DNA from: Thiomonas sp. X19
GTDB taxonomy: Bacteria; Pseudomonadota; Gammaproteobacteria; Burkholderiales; Burkholderiaceae_C
Direction of reading: 5' to 3'
DNA length: 64,000 nt
NCBI RefSeq assembly: GCF_900089495.1
Contig: NZ_LT605203.1
Coordinates: 124,001 to 188,000, forward strand
Shown: piece after piece, positions 19,196 through 28,364 of the stretch
How positions within the stretch are numbered: the stretch's first letter is position 1
Layout of the letters: each line of letters begins with the position of its first letter
Translations under genes and position numbers: made by a program
Notes under the pieces: model-generated
What the model was told of the DNA's origin: nothing
The model's database searches: none
What the model saw: only the letters and a program-made list of their open reading frames with translations

Positions 19196-20716
19196 ATGCA
19201 TTTTTTGAGCAAATTCCGTATTCGCACCCGGATGACCTTGGGGCTGGCTGGCATGGTCGCCGTGATCGCGCTCAATGCCTTACTGGCACAACAACAGTTG
19301 GCGCAATCGAATGCAAGGCTGGGGGCCATCGTCCAGGTGCAAAGCCAACGCATCGAACTTCTCAACGCCTTTTTTGGCAATTTCCAAGGCACGACAACGG
19401 CGATTTATCAGGCCTTGCTCAATCCGGCGCATGACGACGCCCAGCAAGCCCTTCTCGGTCAAGAGCTTGCCCACAACCGCAGCAGCACTGCCGGGATTTT
19501 CAAGGCTCTGGACGCACTGCCTCCAGATGCGCAGGTGGCTGCGGACATGGCGCAGATCAAGCGCTTGATCGAGAAGAACCGCTCCGTGCAACAGCAGGTC
19601 GTCAGTCTGATGCATCAGGGCCTGTATCCGCAGGCCAGCACCATCTATACCCTGCTTGCCGCCCCAGTCGTGGCGTCGATGCGAGCGAAGATCGACGCAC
19701 TGATTGAAGGGCAAAAGGCACAGATGCGACAAGCCTATGCTCAGAGTCAGGGCGACTATGCGCGCAGCGCACGCAACACTCTGTTCATCACCATCGGGTT
19801 CGCGCTCGCTGCCATTTTTGGCGGCATCTGGATCACACGTTCCATCACCCGCCCGCTGGGCGAAGCTGTCGGGGTGGCGCAGAAGGTGGCTGCAGGCGAT
19901 CTGTCGGTGCAAGTGCACAGCAGCGCACGCGACGAGACCGGGGCTTTGCTCCAGGCCCTGGGGGCGATGGTGGCCAAGCTCACCGCCACCTTGTCCACCG
20001 TACGTTCGGCTGCCGACAATCTCTCCAGCGCCTCGACCCAGGTGTCCTCCACCTCGCAGAGCCTGTCGCAGGCCGCCTCCGAGCAGGCCGCCTCGGTGGA
20101 GGAGACCTCGGCCACCCTGGAGCAGGCCACCGCCAGCATTCGCCAGAACGCCGACAACGCCCGCCTCACCGACACCATGGCCCAGCAGGCCGCCTCCCAG
20201 GCCCGGGACGGGGGCGCGGCGGTGCAGCAGACGGTCTCTGCCATGCAGTCCATTGCCGAGCGCATCTCCATCATCGACGACATCGCCTACCAGACCAATA
20301 TGCTGGCGCTGAACGCGGCCATCGAGGCGGCCCGCGCCGGCGAGCATGGCAAGGGCTTTGCCGTGGTGGCCGCCGAGGTGAGAAAACTCGCCGAGCGCAG
20401 CCAGGTCGCCGCCAAGGAGATTGGCGATCTGGCCTCGGGGACGGTCAAGCAGGCGCAGAGTGCGGGCTCGCTGCTGGCGCAGATGGTCCCGGCCATCACC
20501 AAGACCTCGGATCTGGTGCAGGAGATCAATGCCGCCTCCGAAGAACAGGCCACCGGCATGCAGCAGATCAATCAGGCCGTCTCTCAGCTCAACGCCGTCA
20601 CGCAGCAAAACGCCTCGGCCTCCGAAGAACTCGCCGCCACCGCCGAAGAAATGAACGCCCAGGCGCAACAACTCCAGAACGCCGTCTCAGTGTTCACCTT
20701 CGCCGCGGGAAATTGA
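19196..20716 (+). CDS. Transmembrane methyl-accepting chemoreceptor (4HB type, chimeric with the gene at 14036)
   Basis: Inner-membrane receptor of 506 aa: TM1 about residues 12-30, a periplasmic helical ligand domain (about 35-185), TM2 ([15 protein letters not shown]), HAMP and signalling helices with the tip [22 protein letters not shown] 19196 is preceded by GGAG at a 9-bp distance. From inside TM2 to the end of the signalling helices its DNA is identical to the receptor at 14036. The ligand domain is distinct, so the two probably sense different signals through one shared output module. Confidence 0.95.
   Translation: MHFLSKFRIRTRMTLGLAGMVAVIALNALLAQQQLAQSNARLGAIVQVQSQRIELLNAFFGNFQGTTTAIYQALLNPAHDDAQQALLGQELAHNRSSTAGIFKALDALPPDAQVAADMAQIKRLIEKNRSVQQQVVSLMHQGLYPQASTIYTLLAAPVVASMRAKIDALIEGQKAQMRQAYAQSQGDYARSARNTLFITIGFALAAIFGGIWITRSITRPLGEAVGVAQKVAAGDLSVQVHSSARDETGALLQALGAMVAKLTATLSTVRSAADNLSSASTQVSSTSQSLSQAASEQAASVEETSATLEQATASIRQNADNARLTDTMAQQAASQARDGGAAVQQTVSAMQSIAERISIIDDIAYQTNMLALNAAIEAARAGEHGKGFAVVAAEVRKLAERSQVAAKEIGDLASGTVKQAQSAGSLLAQMVPAITKTSDLVQEINAASEEQATGMQQINQAVSQLNAVTQQNASASEELAATAEEMNAQAQQLQNAVSVFTFAAGN
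19811..20664 (+). repeat. 854-bp direct repeat, copy 2 (TM2-HAMP-signalling part of a chemoreceptor)
   Basis: Second copy of the block at 14633-15486, identical by eye over its length. The two copies lie 5.2 kb apart in the same orientation, so recombination between them could delete cheW, cheR, cheD and cheB as a unit. Confidence 0.95.
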
Positions 20717-20744
20717 TATGCACATGGACAAGGAGGAACTCACG

Positions 20745-22238
20745 ATGTCAAGCGCCGCCCCCAAAGTGGAACCGCCCGCAGCGAATGCGGTACCCATCGA
20801 TCTGCGCCAAGCTTGCATTGCACAGCGGCCAGAGGCCGCGCAATGGTTCCACGGCGTGGTTCGCGATTTTGTCGACCATGTGACCGACAGCGCCACCGAC
20901 GTGGCCTACACCATCGCCCGCATCCGTTTCGACTCCAAGACTGCGCAGGCGCAGAGCCAGGCGCATGCGCAGCAGCAGACCGAGCGCATCGCGAGTGTCG
21001 GCCAGGAACTGGGATCCGTGCTGCAGGGTATCGAAGGCATTCTGGTCCAGGTCCAGAAGGTCGATGCCGAGGCGGCGCGCATCGACCAACTCGCCGCCCA
21101 AGGTTCGAGCCAGAGCGTGGGCATGCGCGCGATGTTCGCCGAACTGGTGGAGCACAACGCGCGCAACCGCGCCGAAATCCAGACGCTGCAGCAGCAGTTC
21201 GTTGGTGTGGTGCAGCAGATGGGCATGATTCGCGACATCGCGCAAAAAACCAATCTGCTCGCACTCAACGCCAACATCGAGGCGGCGCGCGTGGGCGAGG
21301 CCGGGCGTGGCTTCGCCGTGGTGGCCGAGGAAATCCGCAAGCTCGCGCAGACGGCCGAAAAATCCGTTGGCAACATCGGCCAAGCGGTCGGCGTGATCGA
21401 CAAATCGCTTCAGACGGTGGGCCAGGCCACCGAGCAATTTTCGGCTCGCATGCAGGCCAACCAGGCTCAGGTGCAGGCCATTGCCGCGCATTTCGGCGAC
21501 ATCGCCGGCGGCGTCAACACCGTGGCCAAGGAAGCCGCCGCCACGTCGACGGCCATCACTGGGCAGGCGCAGCAATTGCGCGGGCTGGATGCCGACTTCA
21601 ACACCATGGCCGCGCAGGTTCGCAACCATGCGAGCGAAACCGTGCAGACCTCCACCCGCATCGCCGAAGCACTGGAACTGGCTCTGAACAAGAGTCAGCG
21701 CCTGTTCGAGTCGGCCACGCTGTTCCGCACCGATTCGCAGGCCAGCCGCGTGCTCGGCCATCTCGATCAGGTGGTCGGCGAAATCGGCTCCCGCCTGCAT
21801 CAGGCGATGGAACGTGGCGAAATCTCGGAAAGCGACCTGTTCGACGAGAGCTACCAGCCAGTCTCTGGAACCGATCCGCAGAAATACACGACCCGCTTCA
21901 CCGCCTGGGTCAAGCGCGAGATCCAACCGATCGAAGACCGCTACCTCGCCTTGTCTGACCAGTACAAGTACGTGCTGCTCGTCGATCGCAACGGCTATGC
22001 CGCGGCGCACAACTCCATCTACGACCAGGCGCTCACAGGTGACCCGAAGAAAGACCTTGCAGGCAACCGCTCCATGCGCCTCTTCAACGATCCAGTGGGC
22101 CTGGCGGCGGCACGCAACCGACGAGACTTCCTGCTCCAGGTTTATGCCCGCGACACCGGGGAAATCATGCGCGAACTCTCGAGCCCGGTGATGCTTGCCG
22201 GTCAACACTGGGGCGCGGTGCGGTTCGCCTTCGTTTGA
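20745..22238 (+). CDS. Cytoplasmic chemoreceptor with C-terminal sensor domain (paralogue of the gene at 5817)
   Basis: Soluble receptor of 497 aa. The start at 20745 is fixed by a strong AGGAGGA site at 20731-20737; in-frame upstream starts lie before that site. The tip is [19 protein letters not shown], with Lys in place of the usual Gln and Asn in NANIEAA, and is followed by [13 protein letters not shown]. The C-terminal about 130 residues repeat the domain of the receptor at 5817 ([40 protein letters not shown]). No membrane segment is present. The sensor-after-signalling-domain layout is shared by both paralogues. Confidence 0.93.
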   Translation: MSSAAPKVEPPAANAVPIDLRQACIAQRPEAAQWFHGVVRDFVDHVTDSATDVAYTIARIRFDSKTAQAQSQAHAQQQTERIASVGQELGSVLQGIEGILVQVQKVDAEAARIDQLAAQGSSQSVGMRAMFAELVEHNARNRAEIQTLQQQFVGVVQQMGMIRDIAQKTNLLALNANIEAARVGEAGRGFAVVAEEIRKLAQTAEKSVGNIGQAVGVIDKSLQTVGQATEQFSARMQANQAQVQAIAAHFGDIAGGVNTVAKEAAATSTAITGQAQQLRGLDADFNTMAAQVRNHASETVQTSTRIAEALELALNKSQRLFESATLFRTDSQASRVLGHLDQVVGEIGSRLHQAMERGEISESDLFDESYQPVSGTDPQKYTTRFTAWVKREIQPIEDRYLALSDQYKYVLLVDRNGYAAAHNSIYDQALTGDPKKDLAGNRSMRLFNDPVGLAAARNRRDFLLQVYARDTGEIMRELSSPVMLAGQHWGAVRFAFV

Positions 22239-22255
22239 TCCAGCCTCGACCCATC

Positions 22256-23029
22256 ATGAACACCACCTCGACCGGCCTCATGCCCCAGCCCCTGCGCAAG
22301 CTCCTCTCGCGCCTGCTGCCGCGCCGGTTCCAGCAGCTTGACCGCGCCGCGTTTTCGCAAGCCGGCGTGATGGATCGCCGCACCATCATGCTGCCGATGA
22401 TCGGTGACCAGCAGGGCAAAAGCTATTACGAGGTCGCCGAGATGTGGCAGCGTGAGCGCCTGCGCGCCAAAAAGCATCTGCAGGAAATCCTCGATGGCAC
22501 AACCGACTTTGGCGACCCCGGCCATGCTGCCGGTTCCTTCGCCTGTGAGGTGGGCATCTGGCTGCGCTTCGTCGACCTTCCCGGCCTGGCCGAAACCCTC
22601 GACGATGTGCGCATGTGGCATGACCACTGGCACCAGGAACTCGCCCGCCTCATCGACCTGGCCAATGAGGGGCGGCGCCTGCTGGTGGAGGAATCGTTGA
22701 AGCCCGGCCGTGGCTCCTGGGCCTACGCCGGCAGGCGCGTGAGCCTGTTGCTCGATGCGCTGTGGGTGCAGAAGGCACCCATTGCACTCAAGCTGCAACG
22801 GCAAGGCGATGCTGGTGCCTGGATCGATGCTGCACTGCTGCAGGAACACGAACAAGGCGCACGCCTGACCGTATCACTGGAAACACGACTATCTGCTGGA
22901 AACCAGGTGACCGTGCTCGAGGCCGCCAAGCCCGACTCCCCCCAGCGCGCTTATCGCGTCAAGCTCTGCCGTCCCGGCCAACGCGGGCTGCAGGACGAAG
23001 GCGTGTTCATCGCCTACCTGGAAGCCTGA
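22256..23029 (+). CDS. Stand-alone CZB zinc-binding-domain protein
   Basis: A 257-aa soluble protein that I assign to the CZB family from its ligand pattern: His74 (KKHLQEIL), Cys97 (ACEVGIWL), His122 and His126 (WHDHWHQEL). The CxxGxW core and the HxxxH pair match those of the diguanylate cyclase DgcZ in order, with a 25-residue spacing between Cys and the first His of the pair. The C-terminal about 90 residues (GARLTVSLETRL, GNQVTVLEA) form a beta-rich segment that may be PilZ-like. It lies 17 bp after a chemoreceptor and upstream of a large cyclic-di-GMP enzyme, which suggests a zinc or redox input to those systems. No signalling helices or enzyme domain are seen. Confidence 0.7.
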   Translation: MNTTSTGLMPQPLRKLLSRLLPRRFQQLDRAAFSQAGVMDRRTIMLPMIGDQQGKSYYEVAEMWQRERLRAKKHLQEILDGTTDFGDPGHAAGSFACEVGIWLRFVDLPGLAETLDDVRMWHDHWHQELARLIDLANEGRRLLVEESLKPGRGSWAYAGRRVSLLLDALWVQKAPIALKLQRQGDAGAWIDAALLQEHEQGARLTVSLETRLSAGNQVTVLEAAKPDSPQRAYRVKLCRPGQRGLQDEGVFIAYLEA

Positions 23030-23145
23030 TCCGTGGTCGGCAAGCATCAGGAAGCCAGGAAAAACGTGAAGCATCGCACGAATCCGCGCTGAAACCAGCG
23101 CTCCGCTGGCCTCGTCAGTGAAGCGCGATGCTGTAATGCCGACAA

Positions 23146-26100
23146 ATGCCCTCACTGCGCCCGAGTCCTCCCCTCATGCCCGTCACGGTCCCACGCCCCA
23201 AGGAACTGCGCCGACTTCGCACCTTGGTGCTGTGGGTCAACGTCATCCTCGCGCTTGCTCTGGCCGCATTCCTGGGCTGGCGCTTCGGCGACAGCGAGAC
23301 CACCACCGGCAATGTGCTCGGCGCGCAGTCGGCCTTCTGGTCCGATGCGATGAACCAGCGCTACGCCAGCATCCAGACCGTCTGCAACGTCACACGCGAG
23401 AAACTCGGTGCTCACCCCAGTCTTTGGAACAAGCCCGAAGCAGTCCAGCCTTGGATCGATGGCTTCCTGCCCCAATTGCCTTTCGTCAGCAGCATTCAGC
23501 TCATCTCCGCGCAAGGTCGCATTGCCGCGTCCGCCAAGGCGGGCGCCCAAGGCAAGGACGTTGCGGATGCCATGGACGCAAAGCGCGAACTGCAGACTGC
23601 ACTGTCGAAGAGTGGCAAGCTGGAGATCGGGCGCGCCGTGTTCGCCCCCGAATTCGGCGGCCATCTCGTCACCCCAGTGCGCTGCGCCGTTCCCGGGCCC
23701 GCGTCAAACGAGTTCGGTGTACTCAGCTTCGCCGTTCAGACCCAGGATTTGCTGCAATCCTTGCGCGCCGGCGTGGGCGCGGCCAATGGAAACCTGCCCG
23801 TGCCTGCCGTCGGCCTGATACGCGACGACGGATTCCTGCTGGCCCGCCTGCCCCCTACCGCACTGAGCACTGCACGCGAGGCGTCCAACAAGCCCTCGCG
23901 CGGGGTGTTGGCCAGAGAACTCGCCGCGCACCCGCAGGCCAAGCAAGGGGTCATCTCGGGCTGGGTGCCATCGGCCAACGCCCATTTCGTCGTCGCCTGG
24001 GAGCGGCTCGCTGGCCGCCAGGTCACGGCCTTCGTCAGCCTGCCTCGCAGCGTCGTGGTCACAAAATGGGCCCTGCAGGCTGCGCCGATGCTCCTCGGCT
24101 GGTTGATCCTGCTGGCCATGCAGGCCGTGGGCTGGCGCTGGGTCAGCCGTCTGCATGGGCGCCAGCATCGCCTGATGCGCTTCAACGCCGCGCTGGCGGC
24201 GTTGAGCCAGATTGCTGCGCAGGCCAAGTCGGAACAAGAGCTTTTCGATGCTGCATGCGATATCGCCGTGAACCAGGCCGGCATGGTGCTCGCCTGGGTT
24301 GGGTGCCCCGACGCGGAAGACAGGTTCGTGGCTCAAGCCGTGGCCGGCGTCGCGGAGTATCTGGACGGCCAGGTGATTTCCTGCGATGCCACGACGCCTG
24401 CCGGCCGCGGGCCGTCCGGGACGGCGTGGCGGGATGCCAAACCCCAATTTGCCTGGACATATGACGATGCGCGTCTTCAACCCTGGGCCGACCGGGCGCA
24501 GAGCTTCGGCATCAGGAGTATTGCCTCATTGCCGATCCGGGTATCAGGCCAGGTCCGCGCATTGTTCAGCGTGTATCACTCTGTTCACGGCGGTTTCGAA
24601 GACAGTTTGCGGCAACTTCTCGGACAGATGGCCCTCGAACTCGGCCGCGGCCTTGAGCGCCTGGCGATCCAAGCCGCTGAGCGCACCGAGCGCGAAAGCC
24701 GTGAACGCCAGCAGGAAATCCTGCGTGCGATCCTGGCCGAGATCGACACCCTGATCGCGGCGCGCAGCGAGGCTGAGTTGCTGGTGTCGGCCTGTACCCG
24801 GCTGCTTGAAACAGGCATGTTTGCCGCCGCCTGGGTTGGACAGCCCGACGCGCAGAACCGCATCAAGCTTCTCGCCGCGGCGGGTAACGGCGCCGAGGTG
24901 CTGGCCGACGCCGAACCGCTGACGCTGCAATCGGCCACGGCGCTGCAACAGGCGTGGCAGACTCAGACGCTGGCTTTGGAAGCGTCCGCCGCGTCTCCCC
25001 TGCTCGCGCCCTGGCAGGCGTATGGCGTGTCCGAGTGGGCGCAGGGCGCTGCCGTGCTGGCCATACGCCGGGGTGACGAGCCATGGGCACTGCTCGTGCT
25101 GGTTGCGCAAAACCGCGACGATTTCGACGATGCCTTGCTTCCGATGCTGCGGCGTGTGCCCGAGCTGCTCGGCCGCGCGTTGGCGGAGCTCGACCTCAAG
25201 GTTCAACTCAAGTCCGAGCAATCACGTCAGGCCTATCTCGCGCGGCACGACGCGCTCACCAGCCTGCCCAATCGCCTGGCGCTGGAAACCCATCTGCCAC
25301 TGGCCATGGCGCGCGCACGGCGCCACGGTAGCCTGCTCGCCGTCGGGCTGATGGACTTGGACGACTTCAAGCCTGTGAACGACACCTGGGGGCATCCGGC
25401 CGGCGACGAGTTGCTGCGCCAGCTTGGCCAGCGCCTCAAAGCCGCCGTGCGCGAAACCGACCTCGTCGCACGCCTTGGCGGGGACGAATTCGTCGTCGTG
25501 CTCGAGGGACTGGCGCGCGAAAGCGATCTTCCCATGCTGCTCGACCGCCTGCATGGCGTCGTCGAGACGCCGTTCGATCTCGGCGAGAACAGACAGGCGC
25601 AGGTCGGCATGAGCATGGGATTGACGCTGTATCCGGCCGACGAGTCCGAATCCGATCTGCTGCTGCGCCACGCCGACGCCGCACTCTATTCCAGTAAGGC
25701 CCACAAGGGCGATCGCTCAACCTGGTGGTTGCGCTGGAGCGAACCTGGTGTTGATGACGGCGCCACCATCGCCACGCTGCGGACCCTCGACCCCTACGGC
25801 TACGAGGTCCGCCGCCTGTTCATGCTGGCGCAGGACGCGGTGGCGCAGACCGCAGACGCTTTCGTCGCGCAGTTCCACGCCCGCCTGGAAAGCGAGCCGC
25901 AGTTCGCCCGCATCCTGCATTGGCTGAGCGCCGAAGAGCTTGCGAGACTCAGGCGCCGGCAAGCCAGCCACCTGCGCCACATCATGACTCCGGGTCTGCG
26001 TGAGATCGAGCACCGCCAGGCGGCGGCGCATATCGCCTGCCAGAATGCTTTGGCCGGGGTTACGGTCGACACCCTGGTCAGCAGCCTGGGCTGGTATTTG

Positions 26101-27690
26101 CAGCAATTGCAGGAACTCGCTGCCAATCTTCCCGGACGCGCACGTGACCGCCAGCAGCTCGCCCACGTCATTTCCGCCCGCATGCAGGTCGAACTCGAAG
26201 CCCAGACAGGCGCTGCACGAGACGTGAACGAGCATTACCAGCTCGCACTCGTGGCGTTCGAGCACATGCTGCAGGACGCCACACAATGGGCCGACATCGT
26301 GCGCACCGCGTTGGACACCGTGGTTGAGCTGCCGGGCATGAAAGCCGCTGTGCTATTCCAGCCCGACGCCGATGGCCATTTCGTGCCCGAATTCACCGCC
26401 GGTCGTTTCGACGCCTACTTGCAGGCGATCGCCGATCGCGGCATCGCTCTGCCGGTTCTCGACGAACACGGCAGCTCCGGCAACACACCGCACCCGCGCT
26501 GCTGGCGCAGCGAGCACATCGAGACCAACGCGAGTTACGTCACAGACGCACGTATGACCCCCTGGCGCGACGCCGCGCACTCCATCGGCATCCGCAGTTC
26601 CGCCGCGGTCCCGGTGAAGGATGCGCGCGGCCGCATGCTCGGCGTGTTCGGGTTGTACGGCGGCATGCCTGGCATGTTCGAAGCGCCCGACATGCGCCGC
26701 TTCATGCAGGCGCTGGAATTGCTGTTCGAACGTGCCTCGCGCGGCCTCCACGCCGGCGACGCCACAGCGTTGCCGGCGGAGGAACGCCGCGCCTGGCGCG
26801 CACGGCTGTTCAACGGCGGCCTGGACATGTTCGTGCAACCCATCGTCGACCTGCGCAGCGGCAAGCCCGAGAAAGTCGAGGCGCTGGCTCGCCTGCGCCT
26901 CGAAGACGGGCGCATCATCACGCCGGGGCAGTTTCTTCCCTGGTTCGGTGCAGCCGAACTCATCCGCCTGTTCACCCTCGGCCTGGAACAGACCCTGGGC
27001 CACCTACGGGCCTGGGATGCAATGGGCCTGCGCCTGGACGCCTCGATCAACCTGCCGCCCGAGGTTTTGCTGCAGCCCGATTGCGCGCACTGGGTGCGGC
27101 AGACCCTGGAGCGCTTTGCCATTTCGCCGGCGCGGCTGCAACTCGAAATCCTCGAAGACGCGGAGTTCCAGGACGTCGGCCTGCGCGACGTCGCGGTGCA
27201 CGCGCTGGCCGCGCTCGGCGTGCATCTGGTGATGGACGACCTCGGCTCGGGCTACTCCAGCCTGTTGCGCCTGCGCACCTTGCCCTTCCACGTCGTGAAA
27301 ATCGACCAGGGCCTGGTGCGCGAAGCCGGGCGCGACCCCGAGCGCGTCGTGCGCTTCATCGGCTCGCTGGTCCGCATGGCGCACAGCCTCGGCCTGAGCG
27401 TGGTGGTCGAGGGGCTGGAAACGCCGGAACTGGTGGAGGTCGCCGCCGTGCTCGGAGCAGAGGCGGGTCAAGGGTTTGCGTTCGCGCAGCCCATGCCAGC
27501 GGCCGACCTGCATGCCTGGATGACCCGATTCGGCACCGGCTTGCGCGCCGATATCGACGTACGCCATCCACGTACCCCGCTCGGGCGCCTGGCCCGGCAA
27601 TGGGTGCTCGAAGGCAGCAGCGCCGTGGTCGAACACGGCCATCGCGCCCCGGCCGCCAATGACGTCGTATCCGAGGAGATCGGGTCGTGA
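23146..27690 (+). CDS. Multidomain GAF-GGDEF-globin-like-GAF-EAL cyclic-di-GMP protein
   Basis: Very large (1514 aa) membrane-bound cyclic-di-GMP enzyme. Layout: TM1 about residues 24-43, a periplasmic sensor to about 306, TM2 about 310-332, two GAF-like domains (about 350-690), GGDEF with the intact motif near residue 777 (RLGGDEF) and an RETD inhibitory site five residues before it, a helical globin-sensor-like segment (about 884-1015), a third GAF (about 1040-1190) and EAL (EALARL at 1245; NLPPEV, MDDLGSGYSS, VVVEGLET and GFAFAQP all present). Both catalytic domains look intact. In the globin-like segment the expected proximal histidine appears replaced by Asn. The exact start is uncertain (23146 or 23176); no clear ribosome site is seen. 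Confidence 0.9.
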   Translation: MPSLRPSPPLMPVTVPRPKELRRLRTLVLWVNVILALALAAFLGWRFGDSETTTGNVLGAQSAFWSDAMNQRYASIQTVCNVTREKLGAHPSLWNKPEAVQPWIDGFLPQLPFVSSIQLISAQGRIAASAKAGAQGKDVADAMDAKRELQTALSKSGKLEIGRAVFAPEFGGHLVTPVRCAVPGPASNEFGVLSFAVQTQDLLQSLRAGVGAANGNLPVPAVGLIRDDGFLLARLPPTALSTAREASNKPSRGVLARELAAHPQAKQGVISGWVPSANAHFVVAWERLAGRQVTAFVSLPRSVVVTKWALQAAPMLLGWLILLAMQAVGWRWVSRLHGRQHRLMRFNAALAALSQIAAQAKSEQELFDAACDIAVNQAGMVLAWVGCPDAEDRFVAQAVAGVAEYLDGQVISCDATTPAGRGPSGTAWRDAKPQFAWTYDDARLQPWADRAQSFGIRSIASLPIRVSGQVRALFSVYHSVHGGFEDSLRQLLGQMALELGRGLERLAIQAAERTERESRERQQEILRAILAEIDTLIAARSEAELLVSACTRLLETGMFAAAWVGQPDAQNRIKLLAAAGNGAEVLADAEPLTLQSATALQQAWQTQTLALEASAASPLLAPWQAYGVSEWAQGAAVLAIRRGDEPWALLVLVAQNRDDFDDALLPMLRRVPELLGRALAELDLKVQLKSEQSRQAYLARHDALTSLPNRLALETHLPLAMARARRHGSLLAVGLMDLDDFKPVNDTWGHPAGDELLRQLGQRLKAAVRETDLVARLGGDEFVVVLEGLARESDLPMLLDRLHGVVETPFDLGENRQAQVGMSMGLTLYPADESESDLLLRHADAALYSSKAHKGDRSTWWLRWSEPGVDDGATIATLRTLDPYGYEVRRLFMLAQDAVAQTADAFVAQFHARLESEPQFARILHWLSAEELARLRRRQASHLRHIMTPGLREIEHRQAAAHIACQNALAGVTVDTLVSSLGWYLQQLQELAANLPGRARDRQQLAHVISARMQVELEAQTGAARDVNEHYQLALVAFEHMLQDATQWADIVRTALDTVVELPGMKAAVLFQPDADGHFVPEFTAGRFDAYLQAIADRGIALPVLDEHGSSGNTPHPRCWRSEHIETNASYVTDARMTPWRDAAHSIGIRSSAAVPVKDARGRMLGVFGLYGGMPGMFEAPDMRRFMQALELLFERASRGLHAGDATALPAEERRAWRARLFNGGLDMFVQPIVDLRSGKPEKVEALARLRLEDGRIITPGQFLPWFGAAELIRLFTLGLEQTLGHLRAWDAMGLRLDASINLPPEVLLQPDCAHWVRQTLERFAISPARLQLEILEDAEFQDVGLRDVAVHALAALGVHLVMDDLGSGYSSLLRLRTLPFHVVKIDQGLVREAGRDPERVVRFIGSLVRMAHSLGLSVVVEGLETPELVEVAAVLGAEAGQGFAFAQPMPAADLHAWMTRFGTGLRADIDVRHPRTPLGRLARQWVLEGSSAVVEHGHRAPAANDVVSEEIGS

Positions 27691-28091
27691 GCGGCAAGCC
27701 CCAGGATCCCACCAACAAGCTGGTCGACGTCGACTGGGACGACCCGCGGCTACAGGAATTGCTGAAAAAGACCCAAGGCCTGCGCCTGGACAACCGCGGC
27801 ACCTTCCAGCCGCGGCGCATTCTGCTGCGCCGTGGCTGGCACGATGGTGCAGCCGCGGAGACTGCGACGCTGGCCGCCGAACACGCCGACGGGCGCCTCA
27901 CTCTGATCACCGATTTTCCGCTCGAGCGCGGCGACCCGGTGATGATCGACAAAAACGCCGCCGCCGCGCACCCCCAGCACATCCTCGCCGAGGTCACGGA
28001 CTGCCGACGCGGCAGCCGCCCCGAGGATGACGGGCACCGTGTGTTCGTCATCACCTTGCTGAGCCACAAAAACCAGAGATGGCTGCGATGA
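27687..28091 (+). CDS. Small PilZ-like protein coupled to the GGDEF/EAL gene
   Basis: A 134-aa soluble protein starting with GTG that overlaps the stop of the large cyclic-di-GMP gene (GTGA), so it is translationally coupled. After an acidic N-terminus (VDVDWDDPRLQELL), the beta-rich segment GRLTLITDFPLERGDPVMI is reminiscent of PilZ domains, but the RxxxR and DxSxxG cyclic-di-GMP motifs are not clear. It may be a divergent effector or partner of the enzyme upstream. Family assignment is weak; the gene itself is well supported by coupling. Confidence 0.7.
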   Translation: MSGKPQDPTNKLVDVDWDDPRLQELLKKTQGLRLDNRGTFQPRRILLRRGWHDGAAAETATLAAEHADGRLTLITDFPLERGDPVMIDKNAAAAHPQHILAEVTDCRRGSRPEDDGHRVFVITLLSHKNQRWLR

Positions 28092-28357
28092 CCGCCACCG
28101 CAACGTTCGATCTGCTCGACCTTCCCACCAAAATCCTCAACGATCTTGCCGCTGGCTCGGCTATCGAGGACCTTGCCGCGATCCTGTGCCGACTGACCGA
28201 GGCGCATGTTCCCGGCCACATCGCCAGCATCATGCAAATGGGCGAAGACGGTGCGTCTGCGGCGTTGTCAGGCTTGGCAAGGGGAATCACCCTTGCCAAG
28301 CCCTCCGCCTTGCAACCACCTCCGTCTGGTGGCAACGCGGGCGCAGCAATAGCGTGA
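28088..28357 (+). pseudogene. Truncated GAF-domain gene
   Basis: The first about 55 codons (LNDLAAGSAIEDLAAILCRL, then EAHVPGHIASIMQMGEDG) match the opening of the GAF domain used in many GGDEF/EAL proteins. The match stops abruptly near 28252 and the remaining codons encode a low-complexity tail interrupted by two hairpins. The ATG overlaps the previous stop (ATGA), so the intact gene was once the next member of the operon. The GAF core and any output domain are gone. Confidence 0.65.
28271..28302. terminator. Perfect 13-bp hairpin between convergent genes
   Basis: GGCTTGGCAAGGG, a 6-base loop (GAATCA) and CCCTTGCCAAGCC form a perfect inverted repeat. No T-run follows on either strand, so it may be a REP-like element rather than a classical rho-independent terminator. 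It lies at the break point of the truncated GAF gene, just before the convergent HDOD gene. A weaker CCACC/GGTGG hairpin follows. Confidence 0.5.
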
Positions 28358-28364
28358 ACGGGCC

